DNA from: CAVPEW01 sp050247895
GTDB taxonomy: Bacteria > Actinomycetota > Acidimicrobiia > Acidimicrobiales > VFJN01
NCBI GenBank assembly: GCA_050247895.1
Contig: JBFWTJ010000051.1
Location: forward strand, 1 to 16,398
Length of the DNA: 16,398 bases
Reading direction: 5' to 3'
Shown: positions 7,312 to 15,300 of the stretch, in pieces
Position numbering within the stretch: the stretch's first letter is position 1
How the letters are laid out: the number at the start of each line of letters is the position of its first letter
Program-made: the position numbers and the translations under genes
Notes under the pieces: generated by a model
Seen by the model: only the letters and a program-made list of their open reading frames with translations
Told to the model about the DNA's origin: nothing
The model's database searches: none

Positions 7312-7317
7312 TAGCGT
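7312..7317 (+). promoter_or_regulatory. Candidate -10 box (TAGCGT) for the divergent SDR gene
   Basis: TAGCGT matches TANNNT and is followed by 8 nt and then the GTG start at 7326, the same spacing as on the opposite strand at 7280-7285. There is no ribosome-binding site, so a leaderless mRNA is likely. No clear -35 box is seen. Confidence 0.4.
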
Positions 7318-7325
7318 CGCCGCCC

Positions 7326-8069
7326 GTGGACATCAGACTCGACGGGCAGGTCGCCGTGGTCACCGGCGCCTCGCGGGGCATCGGGCTCGCCATCGCCCGG
7401 GCCATGGTCGACAGCGGGGCGCAGGTCCTGCTCGTGGCCCGCCGGGAGGCCGAGCTGGAGGCCGCCGCGGCCGACCTCGGACCGGCGGCGCGCTGGCTGG
7501 CCGGCAACGCCGGCGACCCGGAGGTGGCCCGGCGGGCCGTTGCCCGGTGCTGCGAGGAGCTCGGTCGCCTCGACGTGCTGGTCAACAACGCGGCGACCAA
7601 CCCCTACTACGGCCCGACGCTGGGCATCGACGAGGCCGCCTTCGACAAGACCGTGGCGCTCAACTGGAAGGCGCCCCTGGCCTGGGCCCGGGAGGCGTGG
7701 ACGGCCTGGATGCGCGACCACGGCGGGTCGATCCTCAACGTGTCGTCGGCCGGGGCGCTGACCGTCGAGTCCGGCATCGGCGTCTACAACGGGACCAAGG
7801 CCGCCCTCCTGCACCTGACCCGCACCCTGGCGGTCGAGCTCGCCCCGGGGGTGCGGGTCAACGCCATCGCACCGGGCCTGGTCCGCACCCGCATGTCGCG
7901 GGCCCTGTGGGAGGGCCAGGAGGAGGAGGCGAGCCGGGCCACGCCCCTGGGCCGGCTCGGCGAGCCCGCCGACGTGGCCGGCTGCGCGGTGTTCCTGTCC
8001 TCGGACCAGGCGAGCTGGATCACCGGCCAGACGATCTCGGTCGACGGCGGGATCCTGCTCGGCCGCTGA
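7326..8069 (+). CDS. Short-chain dehydrogenase/reductase, FabG-like
   Basis: 247 aa, the typical length of FabG-like oxidoreductases. The cofactor motif VVTGASRGIG is at residues 11-20. VLVNNAAT (85-91) is a NNAA variant of NNAG. Next come the structural Asn in ALNW (N113), the catalytic Ser in NVSSAG (S140/S141), YNGTK with Y154/K158, and the ending WITGQTISVDGG. Arg residues after the glycine motif and at VARR (39-40) suggest preference for NADP(H), which is an inference. The GTG start follows a TANNNT hexamer by 8 nt and has no ribosome site. The gene is divergent from the P450 operon with only 54 bp between the starts, so joint control is plausible. The substrate is unknown; a 3-hydroxyacyl or cyclic alcohol would fit the neighbours. 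Confidence 0.92.
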   Translation: MDIRLDGQVAVVTGASRGIGLAIARAMVDSGAQVLLVARREAELEAAAADLGPAARWLAGNAGDPEVARRAVARCCEELGRLDVLVNNAATNPYYGPTLGIDEAAFDKTVALNWKAPLAWAREAWTAWMRDHGGSILNVSSAGALTVESGIGVYNGTKAALLHLTRTLAVELAPGVRVNAIAPGLVRTRMSRALWEGQEEEASRATPLGRLGEPADVAGCAVFLSSDQASWITGQTISVDGGILLGR

Positions 8070-8108
8070 CCCGACCGGGCCGGCGGCTCACCGGGCCGGG
8101 ACGTCCGG

Positions 8109-8114
8109 TACGGT
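8109..8114 (+). promoter_or_regulatory. Candidate -10 box (TACGGT) upstream of the second SDR
   Basis: TACGGT followed by TCGGGC and then ATC at 8121. The same layout occurs before the oxygenase gene at 15923, where TAGGGT is followed by TCGACC and a GTG start. This supports a leaderless start at 8121. No clear -35 element is visible. Confidence 0.35.
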
Positions 8115-8120
8115 TCGGGC

Positions 8121-8984
8121 ATCTCCCCCACCTCGGCCCGCACCGTCCTCGTGACCGGCACGTCCTCGGGCATCGGCCGGGCCTGCGTGGCGCACCTGCA
8201 CCGGTCGGGCTGGCGGGTCTTCGCCGGCGTGCGGACCGAGGCCGACGGCGCCGAGGTCGCGGCCCTGGGGCCCGGCGTGGTCCCGGTGCACCTCGACGTC
8301 ACCGACGACGACGCCGTCCGGACCGCGGTCGACCTCGTCGCGGCCGACGTCGGCGAGTCGGGCCTCGACGCCGTGGTCAACAACGCCGGCGTGGCCCTGG
8401 GGGGTCCGGTGGAGACGACGCCGCTGGCCACCTGGCGCGAGGTCCTCGAGGTCAACCTGCTGGGCCAGCTCGCCGTGACGCGGGCCACGATCCCCCTGGT
8501 GCGCACGGCCCGGGGCCGCTACGTCTTCGTCGGCTCGGCCAACGGGCGGCTCTCGGGGCCGCTGCTGGGTGCCTACGCCGCGTCCAAGCACGGGCTCGAG
8601 GCGGCCTGCGAGGCCCTGCGCCACGAGCTGCGCCCGAGCGGCGTGAAGGTCCTCTGCGTCGAGCCCGGCGCGGTCCGGACCGAGATCTGGCCCAAGGTCC
8701 GGCGCGAGGTCGAGGAGATCTCCGCCTCGCTCGACGACGCGGCCCAGGCCCGCTACGCGCCCATGGCCGACGCCATCGGCGAGCTGGCCCGGTCGGCCGA
8801 CGCCCACGGCGTGGCCCCGGCCCGGGTGGCCGAGGTCGTCGGGAAGCTGCTCGACAGCCCCCACCCGCCGGCGCGGCGCCTGGTCGGGGCCGACGCCTGG
8901 GTCATGGGCCTGGGCGCCCGCCTGCTGCCCGACTCGCTGCGCGACCGGCTCGTGCGGGGCCAGCTCGGCCTGGGCTGGCGCTAG
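8121..8984 (+). CDS. Short-chain dehydrogenase/reductase, SDR9C/17beta-HSD-like, with start codon in doubt
   Basis: A classical SDR. Its first canonical start is GTG at 8151, but that would begin at MTGTSSGIG and remove the first beta strand of the Rossmann fold. The frame stays open upstream and reads SPTSARTVLVTG from an ATC codon at 8121, which sits 6 nt after a TANNNT hexamer. I therefore place the start there (287 aa); use 8151 (277 aa) if only canonical starts are accepted. Numbered from 8121, it has TGTSSGIG (12-19), NNAG (97-100), S139, and YAASK with Y152/K156. The sequence WRVFAGVRTEADGAE and VHLDVTDDDAV resembles retinol/17beta-hydroxysteroid dehydrogenase-like SDRs. Its stop shares the CTAG at 8981-8984 with the stop of the opposing fusion gene. 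Confidence 0.88.
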   Translation: MSPTSARTVLVTGTSSGIGRACVAHLHRSGWRVFAGVRTEADGAEVAALGPGVVPVHLDVTDDDAVRTAVDLVAADVGESGLDAVVNNAGVALGGPVETTPLATWREVLEVNLLGQLAVTRATIPLVRTARGRYVFVGSANGRLSGPLLGAYAASKHGLEAACEALRHELRPSGVKVLCVEPGAVRTEIWPKVRREVEEISASLDDAAQARYAPMADAIGELARSADAHGVAPARVAEVVGKLLDSPHPPARRLVGADAWVMGLGARLLPDSLRDRLVRGQLGLGWR

Positions 8985-11900
8985 GCGTCGCGGGAGGCGG
9001 CCAGGGAGCGGGCGATCAGGGGCTCGCGCCGCAGCTCGGCGAAGGCGTCCAGGGCCTGGTCGACGTCGGCGTCCTGGTGCGCTGCGGTGAGCGTGAGGCG
9101 GACGCCGCCGGCGTCGATGGGCGCGGCGGGGAACACGGCCGGGGTGAGCAGCAGGCCCCGGTCCCAGAGGGCCCGGCAGGCCCGCACCGTGCTGTCGACG
9201 TGGCCGATCGTGACGGTGATGATGGGGAACGAGTCGTGCGGGCCCACCGCGAAGCCCAGCTCCCGCAGGCCCTCCGAGAGGCGCAGGGTGTGGTCGAGCA
9301 GGCGCTGGCGCAGGGCGTCGCCCGACCGGGCGTTCACCTCCAGGCCGGCCAGGGCGCTGGCCAGGCTGGCGGTGGGGACCGGACCCGAGAAGATCATGGT
9401 GGAGGCCCGCTCCAGCACCCTGCGCTCGGCCTCGTCGCGACAGGTCACGAAGGCGGCCAGCGACGAGAAGGCCTTGGACAGGCCGCCGACGTAGACGATC
9501 CGCTCGTAGCCCACGTCGTGGTGCCGCACCACGCCGCCGCCGCCGAAGCCGTACGGCATCGCCGCGGTCGGCCCGGCCCCGATGACCCCGATGCCGTGGG
9601 CGTCGTCGACGTAGAGCACGGCGTCGTGGCGCTCGGCCACCTCGACCAGGGCGGGCAGGTCGGCGGTGCGGCCCGACATGGAGTAGACGCCGTCGACGGC
9701 CACGACCCGCCGGCGCGACGGGGCCAGCCGGGTCAGGAGGTGGTCGAGGGCGTCGAGGTCGCCGTGGCGGAAGGTCCGCACGGTGGCACCCCGGTCCCGG
9801 GCCAGCGCCGAGGCCTCCTGGATGGAGTGGTGCGCGGCCTGGTCGACGACCAGCGCGCCGGTCCGGCCGACCAGCAGGGGCAGCAGGCCCTGGTGGATCA
9901 GCGTGACCGTGGGGAACACCAGGGTGCCGGGCGCGCCGACCAGCTCGGCCAGGCCGGCCTCCAGCTCGACGTAGGGCCGGGGCGAGGCCACGGCCCGGGT
10001 CCAGCTCGGGTGCACCCCCCACTCGCGCACCAGCGGGCCGATGCGGTCCATCACCTCGGGGTCGAGGTCCAGGCCCAGGTAGTTGCACGAGGCGAAGTCG
10101 ACGACCCAGCGGCCGTCGACCCTGACCCGGCGGCCCCGCTGCTCGTCGACGGTGCGGAAGATCTGCGGGATCTGGTCCTGGAGCTCGGCCAGGGCGGTGG
10201 GCAGCCCGGCGCTGTTGGCCTCGGCCGGGGCGGCCAGGGCGATCAGGTCGGCCACGGTCCGGGCCGCGGCGAGGTCGCGCTCGGGGATCGCCGCGCCCAG
10301 CTCGTCCTCGAGGGTGACCGCCACCTCGAACAGGTCGAGCGAGTCCAGGCCCAGGTCGCCGGCCAGCGTGGCGTGGGGGACGACCAGGACGTCGTGGCCC
10401 CGGGCGCGGATCCAGGTCGCCAGCACGCCCATGACGTGGCTCTCGACCCGGCGGTCGCCGACCTCCAACCGGTCGAGGTCGATGACCGTGGCCACGGGCT
10501 CGGACAGGGGCGCCCGGTCCAGGACGCGGAGCTTGCCGTTGGCCATCAGGGCCCGGGCGGTGGCCGGCTGCTTCTTGCCGCTGGTCGTGCGGGGGAGGGC
10601 GCCACGGCGGACGACGACCAGCTCGCCGATCCGGACCGGGAGGTCGTCGAGGCGAGGCCGCAGGCGGGTGACCAGGGACGCCGCGGTGGCCTCGGAGGGG
10701 GCCTCGACCAGCGCGCACAGCTCGCCCGGCCGGCCGAGCACGTCGGGCTCGAACACCATGACGTGGTCCGAGCTCACCCCGAGCGCGTCGCCGACCACGG
10801 CCTCGAGCACGGCGGCCGACCAGTTCTCGCCGTTGTGGATGACGATGTTCTTGGTCCGCTCCAGCACGTAGAGCTGGCCCTCGTGGCGCAGGCCGATGTC
10901 GCCGGTGCGCAGGTGGGACCCGAAGGGCTGGAGCGTCCCGCCGTCCCAGTAGCCGGCCGCCAGCGTGGGCCCCGACGCGGTGATCTCGCCGCAGGCCAGC
11001 TCGCCCTCCACCTCCCGGCCGTCCTCGTCGACCAGGCGGACCTCGACGCCCGCGAGGGGCTCGCCCAGGGCGACCAGGTCCAGGTCGCCCACCGAGGCCT
11101 CGGGCAGCGACCAGAGCCGGCCCGGGACCCGGGCCCGCACCTCGCCCAGGGCGGCGGCCTCGGCCCGGTCGACCCGCAGCAGGCGTGGCGTCGTCCCCAC
11201 CTCGGGGATCGTCACCGCCAGGGTGGCCTCGGCCAGGCCGTAGCAGGGCAGGAGCATGTCGGGCTTGAAGCCGACCGGGGCGAAGTGGGCGGCGAAGCGG
11301 CGCAGGGTCGCGGGCCGGACCGGCTCGGCCCCGACGTAGAGGCCCTTGCAGCCCGACAGGTCGAGGCCCTCGGGCGACGGGATCCGCTCGACGGCCCGGT
11401 CGAGGGCGAAGTTGGGGGCGGCGGTGATGGTCGCGCCGTGGGTGCCGAAGGCGCCGAGCCAGGCCGACGGGTCGGCGACGAACTCGAACGGGGTGAGCAG
11501 CAGGCAGTCGGTGCCGGTGAGCAGCGCCTGCAGGGCCATCCCGACCAGGCCCATGTCGTGGTAGAGCGGCAGCCACGACACGATCCGGTCGCCGGGGCCG
11601 ACCTGGAGCCGGCAGCTGGTGGCGTTGATGTTGGCCACCAGGCTGCGGTGCGTGACCGCCACGGCACGCCCGGCGCCGGTCGAGCCGCTGGTGAGCTGGA
11701 GGTAGGCGACGTCGTCGGGGTGGGTCGGGCGCAGGATCGGCGGGGGCAGGGGCAGTTCGCCGGCGTCGGCCTCCAGCTCGGCCAGGTCGACCAGGACCGT
11801 GCCGGCCACCACGTCGGGCGGCGCCGCCGGGGCGCCGGTCGACACGTCGACCAGGGCCCGCGTCCGGGGGCCGAGGAGCTGCGCCGTCCGGCGCAGGCGG

Positions 11901-12256
11901 GCCGCGCCGGTCTCCTGGTCGTCGAAGCTGGGCCGCACCGCCGCGATGGCGGGCAGGGCGCCCACCAGCACCGCGCCGAACCACGAGACCAGGGCGGCCT
12001 CGGGCCGGGGGGCGGCGATGATCAAAGGGTCGCCGGCGGCGACGCCGGCCCGCACCAGCCGGGCCCCGCAGGCCGCGGCGCTGCGGAACAGGTCCCGTTG
12101 CAGGACGTCGCGGAACGTCCGGCTCCGCCGGTCCCAGAAGCCGATGGTCGACGTGTCCGCCGGGTCCGACAGCCGGGCCCGCACGAAGGCCGTCAGATCG
12201 GCCGCGTCCCACGGATCCAAGCGGCTGTCGATCGACGTGGACATCTCGGCTCGCAC
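8981..12256 (-). CDS. Trifunctional fusion: fatty acyl-AMP ligase, acyl carrier protein, alpha-oxoamine synthase (PLP)
   Basis: 1091 aa in three parts. (1) Residues 1 to about 585 form a fatty acyl-AMP ligase: LTSGSTGAGR (188-197), SWLPLYHDMGLVG, GAEPVRPATL, LPCYGLAEATL, RTGDIG, NGENW, and the catalytic Lys in TTSGKKQ (K561). (2) About 590-675 is an acyl carrier protein with LGLDSLDLFEV; S639 should carry phosphopantetheine. (3) About 690-1091 is an alpha-oxoamine synthase of the BioF/serine palmitoyltransferase family: CNYLGL, DQAAHHSIQEA (H809), DGVYSMSG (S859), DDAHGIGVIG (D884, H887), and GGLSKAFSS with the PLP lysine K928. Expected reaction: a fatty acid is adenylated, loaded on the ACP, then condensed with an amino acid with CO2 loss to give an alpha-amino ketone. 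GTG at 12256 was chosen because GGAGG lies 8 nt upstream. The amino acid and chain length cannot be read from sequence. Confidence 0.93.
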   Translation of the reverse strand: MRAEMSTSIDSRLDPWDAADLTAFVRARLSDPADTSTIGFWDRRSRTFRDVLQRDLFRSAAACGARLVRAGVAAGDPLIIAAPRPEAALVSWFGAVLVGALPAIAAVRPSFDDQETGAARLRRTAQLLGPRTRALVDVSTGAPAAPPDVVAGTVLVDLAELEADAGELPLPPPILRPTHPDDVAYLQLTSGSTGAGRAVAVTHRSLVANINATSCRLQVGPGDRIVSWLPLYHDMGLVGMALQALLTGTDCLLLTPFEFVADPSAWLGAFGTHGATITAAPNFALDRAVERIPSPEGLDLSGCKGLYVGAEPVRPATLRRFAAHFAPVGFKPDMLLPCYGLAEATLAVTIPEVGTTPRLLRVDRAEAAALGEVRARVPGRLWSLPEASVGDLDLVALGEPLAGVEVRLVDEDGREVEGELACGEITASGPTLAAGYWDGGTLQPFGSHLRTGDIGLRHEGQLYVLERTKNIVIHNGENWSAAVLEAVVGDALGVSSDHVMVFEPDVLGRPGELCALVEAPSEATAASLVTRLRPRLDDLPVRIGELVVVRRGALPRTTSGKKQPATARALMANGKLRVLDRAPLSEPVATVIDLDRLEVGDRRVESHVMGVLATWIRARGHDVLVVPHATLAGDLGLDSLDLFEVAVTLEDELGAAIPERDLAAARTVADLIALAAPAEANSAGLPTALAELQDQIPQIFRTVDEQRGRRVRVDGRWVVDFASCNYLGLDLDPEVMDRIGPLVREWGVHPSWTRAVASPRPYVELEAGLAELVGAPGTLVFPTVTLIHQGLLPLLVGRTGALVVDQAAHHSIQEASALARDRGATVRTFRHGDLDALDHLLTRLAPSRRRVVAVDGVYSMSGRTADLPALVEVAERHDAVLYVDDAHGIGVIGAGPTAAMPYGFGGGGVVRHHDVGYERIVYVGGLSKAFSSLAAFVTCRDEAERRVLERASTMIFSGPVPTASLASALAGLEVNARSGDALRQRLLDHTLRLSEGLRELGFAVGPHDSFPIITVTIGHVDSTVRACRALWDRGLLLTPAVFPAAPIDAGGVRLTLTAAHQDADVDQALDAFAELRREPLIARSLAASRDA

Positions 12257-12311
12257 CGTGACCGCCTCCAGGCAGCGGCTGGCCCGCCGCCAGCTCGTCG
12301 GCGCAGATCTC

Positions 12312-12317
12312 ACCGTA
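12312..12317 (-). promoter_or_regulatory. Candidate -10 box (TACGGT) for the FAAL-ACP-AOS gene
   Basis: On the - strand TACGGT matches TANNNT and is identical to the hexamer at 8109-8114 upstream of the convergent SDR. Transcription would start near 12305, giving a leader of about 50 nt that includes the GGAGG ribosome site at 12265-12269. No -35 box is evident. Confidence 0.35.
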
Positions 12318-12326
12318 TGGGCTCGG

Positions 12327-12348
12327 CGGGCGCAACCCCCCTCGCCCG
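12327..12348 (-). terminator. Weak hairpin after the GGDEF-EAL stop codon
   Basis: A 6-bp G/C stem (CGGGCG with CGCCCG) around a 10-nt loop begins 7 nt after the TGA of the GGDEF-EAL gene and ends just before the TACGGT hexamer of the next gene. There is no U run, so it is at best a weak or factor-assisted terminator. In DNA this GC-rich it could be chance. Confidence 0.25.
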
Positions 12349-12355
12349 ACGCTGC

Positions 12356-15300
12356 TCAGGGCGCGGCCGCCTCCAGCGACACGGGACCCGCGGGCAGCGC
12401 CCGGGACAGCGGCAGTGAGTCGGCCGGAGCGGGGCGGGCCAGGTAGAAGCCCTGACCGCAGTCGCAGCCGACCTCGCGCAGCACGGCCACCTGGGCCGCG
12501 GCCTCGATGCCCTCGGCCACGACCTGCAGGCCGGTGGCGTGGGCCATGTCCACGATCGAGCGGATCTGGGCCGCCGACCCCTCACCGACGGTGGCCCCCA
12601 GCGCGCTGACCAGGCTGCGGTCGATCTTCACCACGGTGAAGGGCAGGCGCTGGAGGGCGGCGTAGGAGGCGAAGCCGGAGCCGAAGTCGTCGGCGGCGAT
12701 GCCCACGCCCAGGGCCCGCAGCCCGTTGAGCCGCTCGACGGCGTCCTCGTCGTCGAGCACGCGGTCCTCGGTCAGCTCCAGGACCACCGACGCCGGGGGC
12801 ACGCGGGCCTCGCGCAGGGCCGCGGCGACGTCCTCGACGATGTCGGGGTCCGAGAGCTGGGACGGGGCCAGGTTGATGGCCATCGTCAGGTCCGGGCGCT
12901 CCAGGCGCCACTCGGCCAGCTGGGCCAGCGCGGTCCGCAGGATCCACCGCCCGATGGGCACGATGAGGCCGGTCTCCACCGCGATGGGCACGAACGACGC
13001 CGGCGAGACGATCCCCCGGGTCGGGTGCTGCCAGCGGACCAGGGCCTCGACCCCCACCGCACGCGAGGTCTCCAGGTCCACCACCAGCTGGTAGTGCAGG
13101 ACGAGCTCGTCGCGCTCGAGGGCCCGCAGCAGGTCGCCCTTGAGCTCGAGCCGGTCGATGGCCAGCAGGTGCATCGACCGGTCGAACAGCTCCACGCCGC
13201 CCTTCCCCGCGGCCTTGGCGTGGTACATGGCCGAGTCGGCGTCGCGCATCATCTCGTCGGGCCCGTAGTTCTGGCCCGCGGCGTTGGTCGCGATGCCCAC
13301 GCTGGCGTTGACCACCACCGAACGGCCGCCCAGCTCGGCCGGGGTGCCGATGACGCCGATCAGGCTGCGGGCCAGGCCCACCAGGTCGTCGTCGCCGGCG
13401 GCCGAGGGGACCAGCACGGCGAACTCGTCGCCGCCGACCCGGGCCGGCACCGCGCCGGCGGGCAGGACGCTCTCGAGCCGCCGGGCGATCTCGCTGAGGA
13501 GCTGGTCGCCGTGGCCGTGGCCGAGGCTGTCGTTGACCGTCTTGAAGTCGTCGACGTCGATGAACAGGACGCCGACGCGGCCCTCGGTGCTGCTCGCCGC
13601 GTTGAGGGCGCTGGAGACCTGCTCGCGGAACAGGGCCCGGTTGGCCAGGCCGGTCAGGTCGTCGTGGGAGGCCAGGTGGCGCAGGTCGGCCTCCAGGGCC
13701 TTGCGCTCGGTGATGTCGCGGGCGTTGAGCACCACGCCGCGCACCGCGGGGTCGTTGCGCAGGTCGGTCAGGGTGACGTCGAAGGTGCGGGCGTCCTCGT
13801 GGGCGGTGATGAGGCGGAGCTCGACCCGCTGCACGGTCCGCCGGGACGGTTCGAGCAGCAGGACGGCCGACTCGAAGGTGAGCCGGTCGCCGGGGTGCAC
13901 GAGGGCGTCGAACTCCCGCCCGATGCAGACCTCGGCGTGCAGGCCGAGCACGGCCATCGACGACGGGCTGATGTACTCGACCAGGCCGTAGCCGTCGATG
14001 ACCACGATGACGTCCGAGGCGTGCTGGACCAGGGAGCGGAAGCGGGCCTCGCTCGCGGTCAACCGCTGCTCGGCGTACTTGCGCTCGGTGACGTCGCGGG
14101 CGTTGAGGACGATCCCGTCGATGAGCGGGTCGGACCGCATGTCGGTGGCGATGGCCTCGAACCAGCGCCAGGTCCCGTCGGAGTGGCGCAGGCGCAGCTC
14201 GACGGGACCGGCCCGGCGGGTGGCCGACGCCCAGCGCAGCAGCGAGGCGAGCTGGGGCCGGTCCTCGGGGTGCACCCCCATGGTCACGTCGGAGCCGAGC
14301 ACGGCGGCGTCGTCCCAGCCCAGGAGGTGGTCCGCGGCCGGGCTCATGAAGGCGACGGTGTGGCCCTCGGCCAGGATGGCCACGACGTCGGACGAGTGCT
14401 CGACCAGGGCCCGGAACCGGTGCTCGCCCTCCCGGCGGTGGAGCTCGCCCACCGCGACGAGGCCCTCGGTGGCCAGGGCCACGTTGGCCGCGACCTGCAG
14501 GACCGGGGTCCGGGCGCCGTCGGGCAGGGGCACGGCCGCGCCGACCAGGATGGCCGAGCGGGCCGTGGTCGCGGGGACCGAGACGACCAGGGCGTCGGTC
14601 GGGTCGACCATCCCCATGGCCCGGGCCACCTCGACCGCGGCGTCGCGGTCGTCGGCCAGGGCCAGCTCGACCACCTCGTCGTGGACCAGCCGGCCCGACG
14701 ACGACCACGAGCCGTCCGGCTCGGCCTCGAGCACCAGGCAGGTGACCCCGGCGTACTCGGCCAGGAGCTGGACCACGCCCTCGGTCGTGCTCTCGCGCAG
14801 CTCGGCGAAGGTGGTGGCGCCGGCCAGCCGGCGGGACAGGTCGGCGTGCATGCGCTCGCGGGTGGCCATGCGCTCGCGGGCCCGGACGAGCCCCCCGAGG
14901 CGGATCAGGACCAGCACCGAGACCAGCACCCACGAGCCGATGGCCACCGGGGCGTAGACCGACCACTCCTCGTGGGGCGTGAGCAGCAGGACCACGGGGG
15001 CGACCAGCACGGCGACGGCCATGAGCGCCATGCGGCGGCGCGACAGGACCGCCACCCGGGGCGGGGCCGGGTCGGTCAGCTGGGCCATGTCGGGGTGCAG
15101 GGCCGAGGCGCCGACCAGGACGAAGGCCATGGTCGGCAGCAGGGTCGACAGGGCCGAGTCGCCCGGCTGGGCCCCGTCGATGAAGTAGGCCAGCGAGTCC
15201 ACGACGTCGGTGGCCAGCGCGGCGGTCACGGCGCCAGCGAGCAGGTACCAGCTGGTGTTGCGGGCGCCGGGCCCCGCGGCCAGGCGCAGGACCACGCCGA

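Noticed and set aside
9525..9539. Palindrome GTGGTGC-C-GCACCAC
   Set aside because: It lies inside the alpha-oxoamine synthase coding region, far from any start, and is expected by chance in such GC-rich DNA.
8981..12256. Frameshift-joined or misassembled separate genes
   Set aside because: One frame runs without interruption through all three domains with normal linkers and intact motifs, so a real fusion is the simpler reading.
8088..12335. A - strand open frame of about 1400 codons overlapping the fusion gene in another frame
   Set aside because: Low-complexity Arg/Pro/Gly-rich translation with no motif; the fusion gene in the alternate frame has full domain support.
7547..12418. A + strand open frame of over 1600 codons across three genes
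   Set aside because: It lies mostly antisense to the fusion gene, has no recognisable domain, and its composition is dominated by Arg, Gly, Pro and Ala. In DNA this GC-rich, stop codons are rare in shadow frames.
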